Of a DNA stretch of 64,000 bases, positions 23,250-33,768 are shown one piece after another; position 1 is the first letter of the stretch, and each line of letters starts with the position of its first letter. This DNA comes from Martensiomyces pterosporus. Lineage: Eukaryota; Kickxellomycota; Kickxellomycetes; Kickxellales; Kickxellaceae. Location of the stretch: positions 28,549 to 92,548 of the forward strand of contig MU603980.1 in the NCBI GenBank assembly GCA_025201845.1, in the 5' to 3' direction. A program made the translations under genes and the position numbers. The notes under the pieces were generated by a model. That model was not told where the DNA came from, ran no database searches, and worked only from the letters and a program-made list of their open reading frames with translations.

Positions 23250-24494
23250 TTTGCGGGCGGCGGGAGAAGCTGCGGCAGATGAGAAGCAGGCAGGCAGGAT
23301 TCGTCCTAGGAGGACGAACGGGAGAGTGGAGTCGACTAGAATGTTTACGTCTTCTTGTCCAAGCAAAACTACCTCGCTCGAGTTCTATGGAGGAGAACCT
23401 TGAGCAGGGTATCTTTGCAAATTCGGCAATAAAAGGGTGGGGATAAAGGTGCGCCGAGGAACAAGAGTGGAAATGAGCAGGATTCCTTGAATTGCAAGGT
23501 GCGCTGAAGCGGCACGCAAAGCAGGCACGCCGAAGGCTGAGCAAGCGGATGCGTGGGCGTGAACCGCTCGAGCCGGTCCAGTGCGCACAGCTCATGCCAG
23601 GAGCCACCATTCCTTTGGCGCGCCATGCATCATTGGCGCGATGAGTGGAGCAGCATTTGGCTGATCGGGGCCGAGCGCACCTGGTGCGGTGCAGAGCTAC
23701 AGCGGCAAGGCACGCTTGCAACCCAGGCTCCTTCTTGCGCTTAGCCCGGGCCGCCTGGTGCGGGGAACCAAGCGTCTGGGCAATGTACAGGCATGCATTC
23801 GCGGTGCTGTTGCTCGTGTATATGCTTGTTATTAGAGTGGAACGGGCAACCCAGCCCGAATCCCAATCCCAATCCCGGCTCCACAGGAAGAATCGTCAGT
23901 CACACTGCTGCTGTCCACACAGCAAGGAGACCCTGACGGCGACTTGGTGTGCTGTGTAAGGGCCATGCGACCTTTATTCGCTGCCTCGCGCAAACGCCGG
24001 ATTCCACACATATCCGGTGCCAATGGGGGTGTGTGTAATCTGAGCAGGCGTGCTTGTGCCCTCCGCGCTCCCATTTCTAAAAAGGCAGTCCCAAAGCAGA
24101 AATTAGCCCCACGCACACACTAGGCTCAACATGCAAGATTGTTGGGGCAAAAAATATGCACAGCGATATGAATGCGCCTTGCGCTGATGTGCTTTGCTTT
24201 GGCGGAGGCCGCCATGGCAGATGCGGTGGCTATAAGGAGTGCCTTTTGCGGCCCAAGCCTGCGCACGTCTTTCCTCTTTCCCTCTTCATACACGCTTTTC
24301 TCTACTTTCCCTTTTCTGTTCTGTGTTGGAGCGGCCCTGCTGCGTGCAAACGGTGGTTCTCCTGTTCCCGGCGTTTCTCTGTTTCATCTCTTTTCCTGCC
24401 TGCTGGCGCCAGCCTACATTCATTCACTTTGGTGCACTCTACGAGTGCCCTCAGCTCCCACCTAGACCCTCCCTCGCCTTCTCCTGGGAAAACA
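23250..24494. promoter_or_regulatory. Divergent promoter region of BAG and UPS2 genes
   Basis: This is 1245 bases between divergent starts. Pyrimidine-rich sequence at 24265-24480 leads into the UPS2 start. The region also holds a short AATCCC repeat near 23858-23876. I found no supported gene and no clear heat-shock element. Confidence 0.5.
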
Positions 24495-25046
24495 ATGAGA
24501 CTCTTTGAGGCTACGCATGTGTTCAAGCACGACTGGGGAACAGTCAGCCTGGCCAACTGGCGCAAGTACCCGAACGACAAAACACCGCACGTCCGCCACG
24601 TCGAGATTCTGAATCAGGACCTGGACCCCGAAACCGGAGTCCTGCGTACCGAGCGTCTTATCATGGTCAGACAGAACGTGCCGACTTTGCTAAGAAAGCT
24701 GTTCGGCGGCGACACGTCCTATGTGCTCGAGTACTCTGAAGCCGACCCCAGGGAGCGCACCCTCACCATGCAGAGCCAGAACATGACATACAGCAACCTG
24801 CTCTCTGTGGGAGAGCACATCGTCTATAAGCCCGATCCGGAGAACCCAGGGCACACGCTGTTCATTCAGTCCGCGCAGCTCAAGGCCTGCAGCGCGATGT
24901 ACCGCCTTGCGAACAAAGTCGAGGACATGTGCTTCAACCGCTTCTGCGATAACGCTGATATTGGAAAGCTTGGCCTTGAGCAGGTCTTGTCCAAGATCCT
25001 CGCTGAGCGGCAAGCCCAGTCGTCCGCTGCATCCCCATCCGCCTAA
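24495..25046 (+). CDS. UPS2: PRELI/UPS2-type mitochondrial lipid-transfer protein
   Basis: PRELI-family protein of the mitochondrial intermembrane space. Ups2-type members pair with Mdm35 and move phosphatidylserine for phosphatidylethanolamine synthesis. It is a single exon of 183 aa starting MRLFEATHVFKHDW. The blocks SLANWRKYPN, HVRHVEILNQDLD, TERLIMVRQNVP, LTMQSQNMTYSNLL and NKVEDMCFNRFCDNA follow Ups2/PRELID3 closely and differ from the Ups1 pattern. Family length is 170-230 aa, so it is full-length. The C-terminal tail is short (SSAASPSA). It converges on SWC4 across 315 bases that include a poly-A run near 25311-25323. Confidence 0.93.
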   Translation: MRLFEATHVFKHDWGTVSLANWRKYPNDKTPHVRHVEILNQDLDPETGVLRTERLIMVRQNVPTLLRKLFGGDTSYVLEYSEADPRERTLTMQSQNMTYSNLLSVGEHIVYKPDPENPGHTLFIQSAQLKACSAMYRLANKVEDMCFNRFCDNADIGKLGLEQVLSKILAERQAQSSAASPSA

Positions 25047-25361
25047 GCTACGGCGGCACCGGCTGCAGCTGGCTATTGCACAAAAGACTGCATCCCGCTC
25101 CTTCACTCCCTGCTTCTCGCTCTCTACACCTCCGCCCTCTCCTTGTACAACCAAAAGTATTACATAAACTTATCGCTTGAACCACGCAATAATGGCAAAG
25201 GCGCAGATATCATGGAACAGCGCAGCAGCAGGGCAACGACTGCGCCGTGCATAATGCTGTTATTATAATAAGCATCCACTGTTCATATGCCATGTAACGC
25301 AGCGGCTACAAAAAAAAAAAAACAAGCTGTTTTGTCAGCCAGCACCCTTTCAGCGCCTTTT
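25047..25361. terminator. Convergent 3' region of UPS2 and SWC4
   Basis: This is 315 bases of shared 3' flank, containing an AT-rich stretch around 25255-25270 and an A-run at about 25311-25323. It is probably where both transcripts are cleaved and polyadenylated. Confidence 0.4.
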
Positions 25362-27083
25362 TCACTCCCTCGCCTTCTTGCGGCTACTGACAGCGTTGCT
25401 GCCCTTGCGGTGGTGCTGTCTTCCTGCAGATGACGGGGCTTCGCTTGCTGGCGGCGTCGACGTTCTGGTTGGCTGCACTTTGGACGGGTCAAATGGAGGC
25501 AGCTTGCTCAGTGCAGACTCGGCCGCTGCCTCGCCAATATCGCTGACCAGCATCCGCTTGCGTGCCCGCAGCACCTGTACCTCCGTCTCCAGCTTGTCTG
25601 CAACCTTTTTGCAGTCAAGAAGCGGGATAATTGTCGACTGCAGGCTGTCGAACCGGTCGCACACTGCAGCCGTAGCCATGATGGGCCGTGGCCAGATGGT
25701 GTTTGGGCTGTTCAGCGACAGCTGCGACATGAACTGCTTGACTGAGTCGAGCTTGTTCTTAGGAATTGGATGCAGCTTGTCCGAGCGCAAAAACACGCCT
25801 GGCCCAAGCTTTGTGTCTCGCTGCGCAACGGCGACCATTCCAATATCCGACGCCTCCACCTGACCAACCGCTGGCTGAACAAGGTGCTCCTCGGTGGCGA
25901 ACGAGAGCTTGCCAAACTGGGGCGCTGAGCCATCGGCGTGCTCTTGCTTCACACCCACCGCAGCGAGCACGGATCCAGAGCCTGCTCTCGCTGGAGACAT
26001 CGACTTGCGCGGTGTACTGGATGTGTCTTGCGAGTTTGCACTGAGCAGGTCGTTGCCCGCATCAGCAGTATGGTGGCCTCCTTGGCCACTCTGCGCCTTG
26101 CTTGCTGCTGCCGACAGCTTGACTCTGGCCGCCGATGGCGACCCGTGCGATATTTTGTGCTTCTTGACTGACCGTGCGCTGCTGCCATCTGCAGGGTCGG
26201 GCGCGCCCTTGCGTATTTTAGGTGTGAGCTCCCCTGCTGCTGACCCTGGCAAAGACGGCCCCACCGAGTCGAATCCCGATGCAAACTGAACCTTGACCGT
26301 CGAGGCTGCAGATGCACTGGGTGCCTCCTCAAAGAGCGCATGCGACTGAAGCAGCATCTCGCGCTCGTGGATCAGCCTGCGCTCATTGGCCTCGATCCTG
26401 CGCGCCTCTGTTACCAGTATCTCCTCCTCCTCAATCTCCTCCTTGCTGCGCTTGAACAGTGCCTCCAGATATGTCTTGCGCTCCAGCTCCTTTGCCTTGT
26501 CGAATTTTAGCAGCGCCAGGTCATCCGCAAGCTTGTTTGTTGCCTGCAAAGGTAGGTCGTCCGGGTCTCGCGAGTCCTGGCCAGCGCGGTACTGCGTCAG
26601 TGCCCGACAAATAGAGTAATATCGGCCCTTTATATCCTCTAATGTGCGACTCGGCGCAATATGCTCCCTTGGGCAGTCTGGATGCGTGTAATAGCGATCG
26701 TGAATAACGACAAACCGAAGGTCAAACTGCTCACACAGACTTAGCAGGTATTCGGTCTCTGCGCGTGTCCAGTCCCTATCCAGGGATTCGATGCAGCTTG
26801 TGTACTCCTCGTCCGTATATCTGTACGGTTTGGTCTTTGCGTTGTATCGCGCGTAGAAATAGTCTGTAAACTGCTCGTTTGCTTTAGCCCAATGGTGCAG
26901 GGCCAAGTCGTCATTGCGCGCACTGCTCTTGAACCCGCGCCACACCCACCGCTCGGCTTTGGTCCCAAACTTTGGTTTTGCCTGGAACAAGTCCAGCGAC
27001 ACGGGTATCGTCTGGTTTTCCAGGTATAGCGAGGTTAGCTCGCGGCTCATGCCTGGCCGCTTCTGCTTTTGTCTCTGGCTCAT
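25362..27083 (-). CDS. SWC4: SWR1/NuA4 subunit SWC4 (DMAP1/EAF2)
   Basis: Subunit shared by the SWR1 chromatin remodeller, which deposits H2A.Z, and the NuA4 histone acetyltransferase. It is a single exon of 573 aa starting MSQRQKQKRPGMSRELTSLY. The N-terminal block WVWRGFKSSARNDDLALHHW and the SANT-type region at about 100-162 are typical of Swc4/DMAP1. That region includes DRDWTRAETEYLLSLCEQF, IHDRYY and TLEDIKGRYYSICRAL. A coiled segment rich in Arg/Glu follows near 205-245. The middle is Ser/Ala-rich and probably disordered. The end carries a conserved part, with KLHPIPKNKLDSV and VCDRFDSLQSTIIPLLDCKK, and a basic tail. The divergent partner is the coiled-coil gene. Confidence 0.94.
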   Translation of the reverse strand: MSQRQKQKRPGMSRELTSLYLENQTIPVSLDLFQAKPKFGTKAERWVWRGFKSSARNDDLALHHWAKANEQFTDYFYARYNAKTKPYRYTDEEYTSCIESLDRDWTRAETEYLLSLCEQFDLRFVVIHDRYYTHPDCPREHIAPSRTLEDIKGRYYSICRALTQYRAGQDSRDPDDLPLQATNKLADDLALLKFDKAKELERKTYLEALFKRSKEEIEEEEILVTEARRIEANERRLIHEREMLLQSHALFEEAPSASAASTVKVQFASGFDSVGPSLPGSAAGELTPKIRKGAPDPADGSSARSVKKHKISHGSPSAARVKLSAAASKAQSGQGGHHTADAGNDLLSANSQDTSSTPRKSMSPARAGSGSVLAAVGVKQEHADGSAPQFGKLSFATEEHLVQPAVGQVEASDIGMVAVAQRDTKLGPGVFLRSDKLHPIPKNKLDSVKQFMSQLSLNSPNTIWPRPIMATAAVCDRFDSLQSTIIPLLDCKKVADKLETEVQVLRARKRMLVSDIGEAAAESALSKLPPFDPSKVQPTRTSTPPASEAPSSAGRQHHRKGSNAVSSRKKARE

Positions 27084-27533
27084 TGAGTTCAGTGCGTGGG
27101 CGAGCGCGCCTCAGTCCGTGTTTGCGTAGAGACTAAAATGCACAGGCCGAGTGGTTCTTTTTTTTAAAATAATAAAACCAAATGCGAGTGACCGGAGAAT
27201 GCAGCGAGCACCCAATAAAAGGGAAATGAAGGAGAATTGCGAAGAGGAAGGAGAGACACGGCTGGGAGAGCCAGCCATCGTGTGGCCACACATAAGCTGC
27301 TGGATTTCTAGCTCAACCGGCTCCCTGCCAGCGAGCCGAGTGAAATTCTGTGCTCCATTTTTTGCTTGCGAAACTTCCTTTGGCTTGCCACTCGTAATCG
27401 CGTTCTTGCCAGCCTTCGTTCTCACCTTCGCCTCTCGGACATTTGAAGCACACACACCCCGTACGTTGCATTCACTTATTTACTCCCACTATACACCGTC
27501 GCACACATAACCCCATACGTGCACGTTCTTGAA
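27084..27533. promoter_or_regulatory. Divergent promoter region of SWC4 and the coiled-coil gene
   Basis: This is 450 bases between divergent starts, with an A/T run near 27160-27180. I identify no specific site. Confidence 0.45.
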
Positions 27534-30500
27534 ATGAATGTCGGTACGCGAGCCAGAGCCAAGGCGGCCGAATCGGCTAGCGGGCAGTCTCGGCACGAAA
27601 CCACCACGCCTCAAGAAAGCAGGAGCAAAACTAGCGCTAAAGCGCCAGCAGCAGACGAACCAGAGGAAGTAGCAGCAGGAGGGACATTAAGGGACACAAG
27701 CAGTGGCAGTGCTGACAGCAACAGCAACAGCAACAACCACGCTACTAACCCGGCGACACACACAGAAAACACACCAGAGGCGCATTCAAACAGCGAGAAT
27801 GCCGGCGTCAGCATTCCCGCACAGAGTATACACCAGTTTAAGGAGGCAGTGGTCAACACAAGCCGCCTACTACGGGTGTTTAACGAGCAGGAGAAAGGTA
27901 GGTGCTGCGGGTGTAGATAAAGGGAAAGCGGGCAGCCGCAGGCCAAAGGCGGTGACGCTATGCAATGCACTAAGCACCAGCGTGTCATGTTATATGCACG
28001 CTCAATCCCTTGTAGAGCTCGCAAAGGCCAAGGCGGAGATCGGTAGATACCATGACGAGTCCAAGCGAGTGCATACGGCGTACCAGAACTTGCAGCGCGA
28101 GATGGAGTCGAAGGTGCGCAACCTGGCCAAAGCAAATGCAGAGACCGAGAACGCGCGCTCGCTTCTGGTATTGCGCGAAAGAGAGCTGTCGCGTGTGCAT
28201 GGGCTGAAGGAGGACCTTGAGGCCAAGGTGGCGGAGCTGAGCCAGGTAGAGCCAGCGGCTGATCAGGGAGTGCCTCCAAAGTCGCCTAATGTAGCGCTGA
28301 TGGAGGAGATTGAGCGGCTGAAAAAGGAGCTTGAGGCCAAGGAGGGGTCCTTAAAATCCCTCAGGATATCCCGCGATTCGATACGCTCGTCAACCAAGGC
28401 CGAGGTTATGAGCATCCAGGCGAAATATGCGCGAGAGCAGATGGAGCTCATTGACAAGCAAGAGAAGCAAATGACGCAGCACCGGCTGTCGCTCGCAAAT
28501 AAGGAGGCAGAGCTGGAGCAGGAGCAGGAGCGGCTGATGCAGCTTGAAATGGACCTCAGCATGCGCACCACGCAGCTTGAAGACAGCGCTGCTGAGCTGA
28601 AGGCAAACCTCGAGTCGGTGACGTCAAAATACGAAGCATCCCAGCTGGAGATCAAAAAGCTCGAGGAGCAAGCAAAGACACGCAGCTCGGAGCACAAGGC
28701 TGAGGTAGCGAAGCTGAACCGCGGTATGAAAAAGGACGAAAAGAAGGTTGCCGATTTGGAAGCAGCACTCGCCAAAGCAAAGGACGCGGCCAAGGAGGCG
28801 GCCAAGGAAAACGCCAAGGCCAGAGCAAAGCACCGACCAAAGTCCACATCCACGGCTGCCGAGGCCATTTCCGCCGCCACTCAAGACGTTGTAGATATGG
28901 ACATGGACGAGCTCCGGGACGAGGTGGCCAGGCTGCGTGTTGATGCTGTGCACAAGGATGAAACCATCCGGCGGCTTAGCGTGATGGTCGAGGAGGTCAA
29001 GCGCGAGCAGAACCCCGAGGGCCGCAAGCCCCGCACAAAGCTGTCCGCATTGCAGGCAGAGGTCGACGAGCTAAAGGAGGAGCTGGCGGTGCGCGACAAA
29101 AAGGTTGAAGCGCTGGAAACGGCGTTGCATATCTCGGAGGCCGCAGCTGACAATGGGGGCGCCGCTGCTGTTGACACCGCCGCTGCTATCGCTCAGCTCG
29201 ACCTAAAGGTGATATCCCTCGAAACTGCACTCAAGGATAAGGACCAAAAGATTGCCGACCTGGACCGCGAATTGAGGGAGGCCAGAGAGGCTGCAAATGA
29301 GCGGCCGATGCGCCTGCGCCACTCCTCTCTTGGCCGCTCTCCGGGTGCTCAAAGCGTGGGGCCCGGCCTAGCACAGACGCCAGTCCAATCAACCACGCAT
29401 CCCCGCGGCCTCGCCCAGAGCCTCAGGGACACGCAAAGTGCTCGTGGTGGCCACCAGCAAGAGCCTCAGAGAGATGCACTCTATGCTGAGGTTGCAGGGT
29501 TGCGTGCCAAAGCCAGCAAGCTTGAGCACGAGAAGGCCGCCCTGCTGGAGCTAGTAACGGAGCAGCAGGTCAAGATCAGACATCTTCGTGAAGGCAGCAC
29601 GCTAGCGGGTGGATCAGCGGCATCCATGTCTGAGGGCACAGGCCGACCAATACCGCCATCGCACCAGCCTGTCGCGTTGTCAACGCCTACACCAGCACAT
29701 AGGAAACGCACCCAGCACACAACGGAGGAGATTGAGCAATCCGGCACCATTGTGTCGAAGCGGCCCAAGGTCACGGCTGCAAGTTCTTCAGACGCAAATG
29801 CAAACGGCTCTATCTACACGCCAATGGGAGGCCTGAGCCAGTCAAGCAAGCGGCCGTCGTCGTCGTCAGCAGCAGCAGCAAAACAGCGGAGCGATGGCAC
29901 GTCTGAGCTGGATATCGAGACAATAGAGCGGCTACTCAAGGACAGGCGCATAAGCAGCATCAACCGTGCCAAGCGATTCTTTAGCATGATGCAGAAATCG
30001 CCGTCCAAGCTTTACTCGGCGCTGTTGCAAATGCATGAGGAGGTCCCCAACGTCGATTCTTCCGAGTTTCTAAAGCTGCTGGTTGCGCTGGTAGCGTCGC
30101 TGTCGTCTGCGAAGCCAGCCAGCGATATCAAAATGATGCCTATGCAAGGAGCAGGCGGGCTGGGTAGCGGTGAAAAGGGCCGTGAGTTTGTTGTTGACGA
30201 GCGCGTAGCCGGGCGTGTTCCTGCGGGGCTCTATGAAAGCGAGGCGAACCTCGCGATGGCTGTGTGGATCCTCAGCTACAAGAACGGCCATGGCGAGTTC
30301 TTTGGCAGTTTGATGAGGCAGATGGCGCAAAAGGTCATCGCCCCAAACGAGCGATCGGTGGTGGCTACCTGCTCCTTGGCACGCATCTTCGCCGCACTCT
30401 GCTTCATGGCAGTGGACATACAGCGTCTGCGTGTGCTGCTGTGCGATCTACTGATGGAGGCTGTGGACAGCCCGCACACGCTCCCTGTTATATCGAATGT

Positions 30501-30846
30501 GCTGAGCGTCTGGCCAGCGGTCCTGGCAGAGCCAGGCTCCGTGTCTGTTGGCGCGCCGCCAAGCGCTACCCCTACATCTGCATTCAACTTGGTGTTCCGC
30601 GTGTTTCAGGCGATTGCAGCGGGGATCCACGATCTCTACTCGGAAGAGCACGGCAAGGAAGAGGCAGATGCGCTCTATGCTGTCATGGTGGATCAGTGCA
30701 GCTGGCGGCCACCCAGCGAGGCCGAGTTTGCAGACAGGATACTGGTTGAGGTCAAGCAGACGCTGGAGTCCATCAGCCAGGAGTCGACCGAGTACCCCGT
30801 GGTTATGTGTGCGTATAATCTCCTGGCACCCTATGTTATTTCTTAA
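27534..30846 (+). CDS. Large coiled-coil protein of unknown function
   Basis: I do not recognise this protein. There are two exons, 27534-27897 and 28016-30846, giving 1064 aa. The intron has donor GTAGGT and acceptor TGTAG, and the join reads FNEQEK-ELAKAKAEIGRYH. Residues 1-110 are polar and low-complexity, with an S/N run. About 120-540 is a long heptad-type coiled coil rich in Glu, Lys, Ala and Leu. A disordered linker with a KRPKV-like basic patch follows near 700. Residues from about 750 to 1064 look like a folded helical domain, with RRISSINRAKRFFSMM, AVWILSYKNGHGEFFGSLM, LRVLLCDLLMEAV and VLSVWPAVL. The helical C terminus faintly recalls the ICE1 subunit of little elongation complexes, but I hold that loosely. 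Confidence 0.8.
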
Positions 30847-30963
30847 AACCGTTTGTAACAACAAGAGCAGCTAGAGCAGCTAGAGCAGCAGCAGCAGAAA
30901 ACAGCAAGTGCTTCGCTGCCAATGGAAAGGAGCATAAAGAACAAGAGATGGTAGGGGGCTCGT

Positions 30964-31989
30964 TTAGAGTTTTGCCGCACTCAAACCACCACCAGCCGCT
31001 GGCGGCGACAAATCAGTAATGGGATGGCTGGCATACAGCCTTGTGTCCGTCTGCCCCCTGATGTCGGCGCGAATGACACCCTCCTGTGCAATTGATGCGA
31101 CCAGCCTGCCGTCCTGCGTGTACACGCGCCCAAATGCCAGGCCGCGTCCGCTGCCTGCAAAGGGCGCCTCCATCTCGTACAGCAGCCATTCGTCGGCTCT
31201 GAAGTCGGCATGGAACCAGATTGTGTGGTCCAGAGAAACAACCATGTTGAGCTGCCTGCTGGGGTTGTATGCGCTCACAGCATGCGGCAGGACGCTGGTA
31301 TCAAGGAATTCGTGGTCACTGGCATACGCCAGCACGCACTGGTGGATAGACGGGTTGTCGCTGAGGTTCTCAGTGGCGCGCATCCACATGAGCTGGCGTG
31401 GTGGGAGAGACTTGGGATCGATGATGTCCTTTGGATCCATGTTTGTAACGCGGCGCACGTCAATAAGAAGCGGCTCCTCGTAGCGCAAGGCTAGGTACTC
31501 GCGGAAGCGGTCGGGCAAGTCCTGGATGTCCTTGACGCGCTTGTACAAGTCGTTCCAGGAGGGGACACTCTCAGGCGGCGGCACATTGGGGATCACGTAT
31601 TGGTGGGTCATCTGCGACGTCTCTGGGCGCTGGAACGAGATGGTGCATGTGAAAATGCCGCGCCCATGCTGCTTGGCAAGCACGGTTCGAGTGGCAAATG
31701 ATCGGCCGTCACGGACCCGCTGCACCTCGTAAATGATGGGCACCTGGTTGTCGCCAGCAAGGAGGAAGTGGCTGTGCAGCGAGTGCACCCTGTACTCGGG
31801 AGAGACTGTTTTTGTCGCTGACACAAGAGCCTGCCCAACGACGTGTCCTCCAAAGACACCGCGTGCGTGGACGGGCTTCCGCAGATACTTGCTGCGGTAG
31901 AGGTTGACATCGAGCTCTTCAAGCTCAAGGATGTCGCTAATCTCGATCTTGCCTGTCGAGGGCGACGAGACACCCCGAATAGTGCTCAT
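30964..31989 (-). CDS. TES1: Peroxisomal acyl-CoA thioesterase (TesB/ACOT8 type)
   Basis: Double-hotdog acyl-CoA thioesterase that hydrolyses fatty acyl-CoA to free acid and CoA, probably in support of beta-oxidation. It is a single exon of 341 aa, normal for the family. The last three residues are AKL, a strong PTS1 peroxisomal import signal. Family motifs are VFGGHVVGQALVSA, VHSLHSHFLLAGD, GRSFATRTVLAKQ and SLDHTIWFHADFRADEWLLY. The catalytic triad fits D254 (in LDHTIWFH), S280 (in AGSGRGL) and Q302 (in AQEG), by analogy with E. coli TesB and human ACOT8. It faces the coiled-coil gene tail to tail, 117 bases away, and follows TCD on the same strand. Confidence 0.95.
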   Translation of the reverse strand: MSTIRGVSSPSTGKIEISDILELEELDVNLYRSKYLRKPVHARGVFGGHVVGQALVSATKTVSPEYRVHSLHSHFLLAGDNQVPIIYEVQRVRDGRSFATRTVLAKQHGRGIFTCTISFQRPETSQMTHQYVIPNVPPPESVPSWNDLYKRVKDIQDLPDRFREYLALRYEEPLLIDVRRVTNMDPKDIIDPKSLPPRQLMWMRATENLSDNPSIHQCVLAYASDHEFLDTSVLPHAVSAYNPSRQLNMVVSLDHTIWFHADFRADEWLLYEMEAPFAGSGRGLAFGRVYTQDGRLVASIAQEGVIRADIRGQTDTRLYASHPITDLSPPAAGGGLSAAKL

Positions 31990-32346
31990 TGATGGCGATG
32001 TATACGAGTAAAGCTACAAAAAAAAAAGAGCAGAGGGAGAGTGTGTGGATGGAAAAGATAGAAAGATGCGCCTTGGCCTCTATGGCGTTCCTGCCACCGC
32101 GCCTCGTTCTTTATGTAGCGCCGCACTGCAGTTTCAGCAGCCTGTCGTGCGAGGCGGCGGGGTGCGCTTTGCTGGCAATGCGGCTCCGCGCGACTGCCAA
32201 TCCACCGCCGGGCCACCTGCTTCCCAGGTATGCCCTCAGCCCGTGCTGGGAAAATCAGCGCCGCGCTTCGGGCCCTTCCATGTCTCCGATGCGGTTCTAT
32301 TGGGCAGACAAACACAAATCGAGAAAACAAACCGCGGCAGAGATGC
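31990..32346. other. Spacer between TCD and the thioesterase
   Basis: This is 357 bases between two genes on the minus strand, with an A-run at about 32015-32025. It serves as the TCD 3' flank and the thioesterase promoter. No gene is seen. Confidence 0.45.
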
Positions 32347-33768
32347 CTAGCGCATCTGGCTCAGACGCTTTTCCTCTGCAAACCGCCGCTGGATGTATTC
32401 CACGGTCTTGGCAGGATAAAAATCCTCTGGGCTGCCGCTGATCTTGTCGTGTGCGTCCGCTTCGGTCTTTGTGAGGCAGATGCAGTTGTACGTGGCCATG
32501 GGCAGACTGCGCTTCCAGCGAGTAAGCGCAAGCTTGTCGGTGGCACCGGAGATGGCGCTCTTTCCGTGCCATATCTCTTCAAGCACGTAGCCACAGTCGT
32601 CGGTCGAGAGCTGCAGCTGTGGCCCGCCGTGCTCGGCCGGAACCTTGGTCTCGCGGTTGCCCAGATCGCGCTGCATCCTAGCATAGAGCGCATGGCGGCC
32701 CTTGATGGCAAGCGGCTCAGTTGGGAACGAGGCAAGCTCGGTAAGCACGTGGGTGCCCATCGCAATACCAAACATTGCAGGCATCGTGCCAAGCACTGGC
32801 ACGATGCGCACGCGGAAGTCGGGGAGCACCGAAAAGTCGCCAGGCTCGTCCAATTGGCTTTCTGCAAGCGAGACCAGCTGCACCTTTCCGGGCTTCTCGG
32901 TCGAGTAGACAACCTTGATGCCGCTCTCGATGCCCAGCTTCTTGAGCTTGCGTCTGACTGTGCGCGACATGGGGTCCTCGAATGTATCGCCAATATCCGC
33001 GATTTGCACGCGGGACGGGTCGGACTTCATGCCAGCCCCCATTGCGCTGATGACCTCAATACTGTTCCTCTTGCAGTATGTGAGCAGATCGAGCTTTGTG
33101 TCCATGTTGTCGATGCAGTCCAGCACGTAGTCCGGCTCTCCCGACAGCAGGTCAGCAGCACTGTCCGCGCTGAACAGCGACACACGGGCTTCGACCTTTG
33201 CGTGTGGCGCGATGCCAGCAAAGCTCATCTTCAGCGCCTCAACCTTGGGAATGCCGACGTTTGCCCGTGTCGCCGCCGCATGCCGATTGAGCGAGCTGAG
33301 CGTGACTTGGTCAAAATCGATGATGCGCAGCCGCTGCACACCCGAGCGGAGGAGCATCAGCGCAGCCCAGGAGCCAACACCGCCAGCGCCGACGACGACG
33401 ACAAAGCTGTCGCGCAGCTTAGCCATGCCCTCCTCCCCAAGAAACGCGTAGTGGCGGGCCAGCTGCTCGCGAATAAGAGACTCCTCGTTTGGAGACAGAT
33501 CAACCGGCGTGTGCTTGGTGACCACTTCCCCATCTGTGCCTGCCTGGGTGTCCTCCGGCTGACTGTGCTCGCTAAACACACTGCCATCGCCCAAGGGAAC
33601 CATCCCAACCGCATCATCTTTCATCTTGCGGACACGCTGCTTGCGCCGGAGCTGCCTCGACCCCCACATTGCGCTAGCCGTTAGCGCTGAGGCCGCAACT
33701 GCTGTGGTGACCAGCTGCACGCGCTGGTCCGAGAACGCACGAGAGAGTTTTTCCAGGTACCCGTCCAT
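32347..33768 (-). CDS. TCD1: tRNA threonylcarbamoyladenosine dehydratase (TCD)
   Basis: E1-like ThiF-fold enzyme that uses ATP to cyclise t6A37 of ANN-decoding tRNAs to ct6A; yeast Tcd1/Tcd2 sit on the mitochondrial outer membrane. The product is 473 aa from MDGYLEKLSRAFSDQ. A hydrophobic segment at about 18-36 followed by RQLRRKQRVRK fits an N-terminal membrane anchor. The ATP loop GAGGVGSW is at residues 127-134, followed by IDFDQVTLSSLNRHA, DYVLDCIDNMDTKLDLL and AMGAGMKSDPSRV. An in-frame ATG 51 bases upstream adds a leucine run created by an AGT/AGC repeat; I reject it because the family-like sequence begins at MDG. TCD1 and TCD2 cannot be told apart by eye. Confidence 0.92.
   Translation of the reverse strand: MDGYLEKLSRAFSDQRVQLVTTAVAASALTASAMWGSRQLRRKQRVRKMKDDAVGMVPLGDGSVFSEHSQPEDTQAGTDGEVVTKHTPVDLSPNEESLIREQLARHYAFLGEEGMAKLRDSFVVVVGAGGVGSWAALMLLRSGVQRLRIIDFDQVTLSSLNRHAAATRANVGIPKVEALKMSFAGIAPHAKVEARVSLFSADSAADLLSGEPDYVLDCIDNMDTKLDLLTYCKRNSIEVISAMGAGMKSDPSRVQIADIGDTFEDPMSRTVRRKLKKLGIESGIKVVYSTEKPGKVQLVSLAESQLDEPGDFSVLPDFRVRIVPVLGTMPAMFGIAMGTHVLTELASFPTEPLAIKGRHALYARMQRDLGNRETKVPAEHGGPQLQLSTDDCGYVLEEIWHGKSAISGATDKLALTRWKRSLPMATYNCICLTKTEADAHDKISGSPEDFYPAKTVEYIQRRFAEEKRLSQMR

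Noticed and set aside
32780..32812. 10-bp perfect inverted repeat within TCD
   Set aside because: It lies in conserved coding sequence and is a short GC-rich palindrome likely to arise by chance.
32230..33684. 484-codon plus-strand frame
   Set aside because: It is antisense shadow of the TCD gene, whose ThiF motifs fix the true strand.
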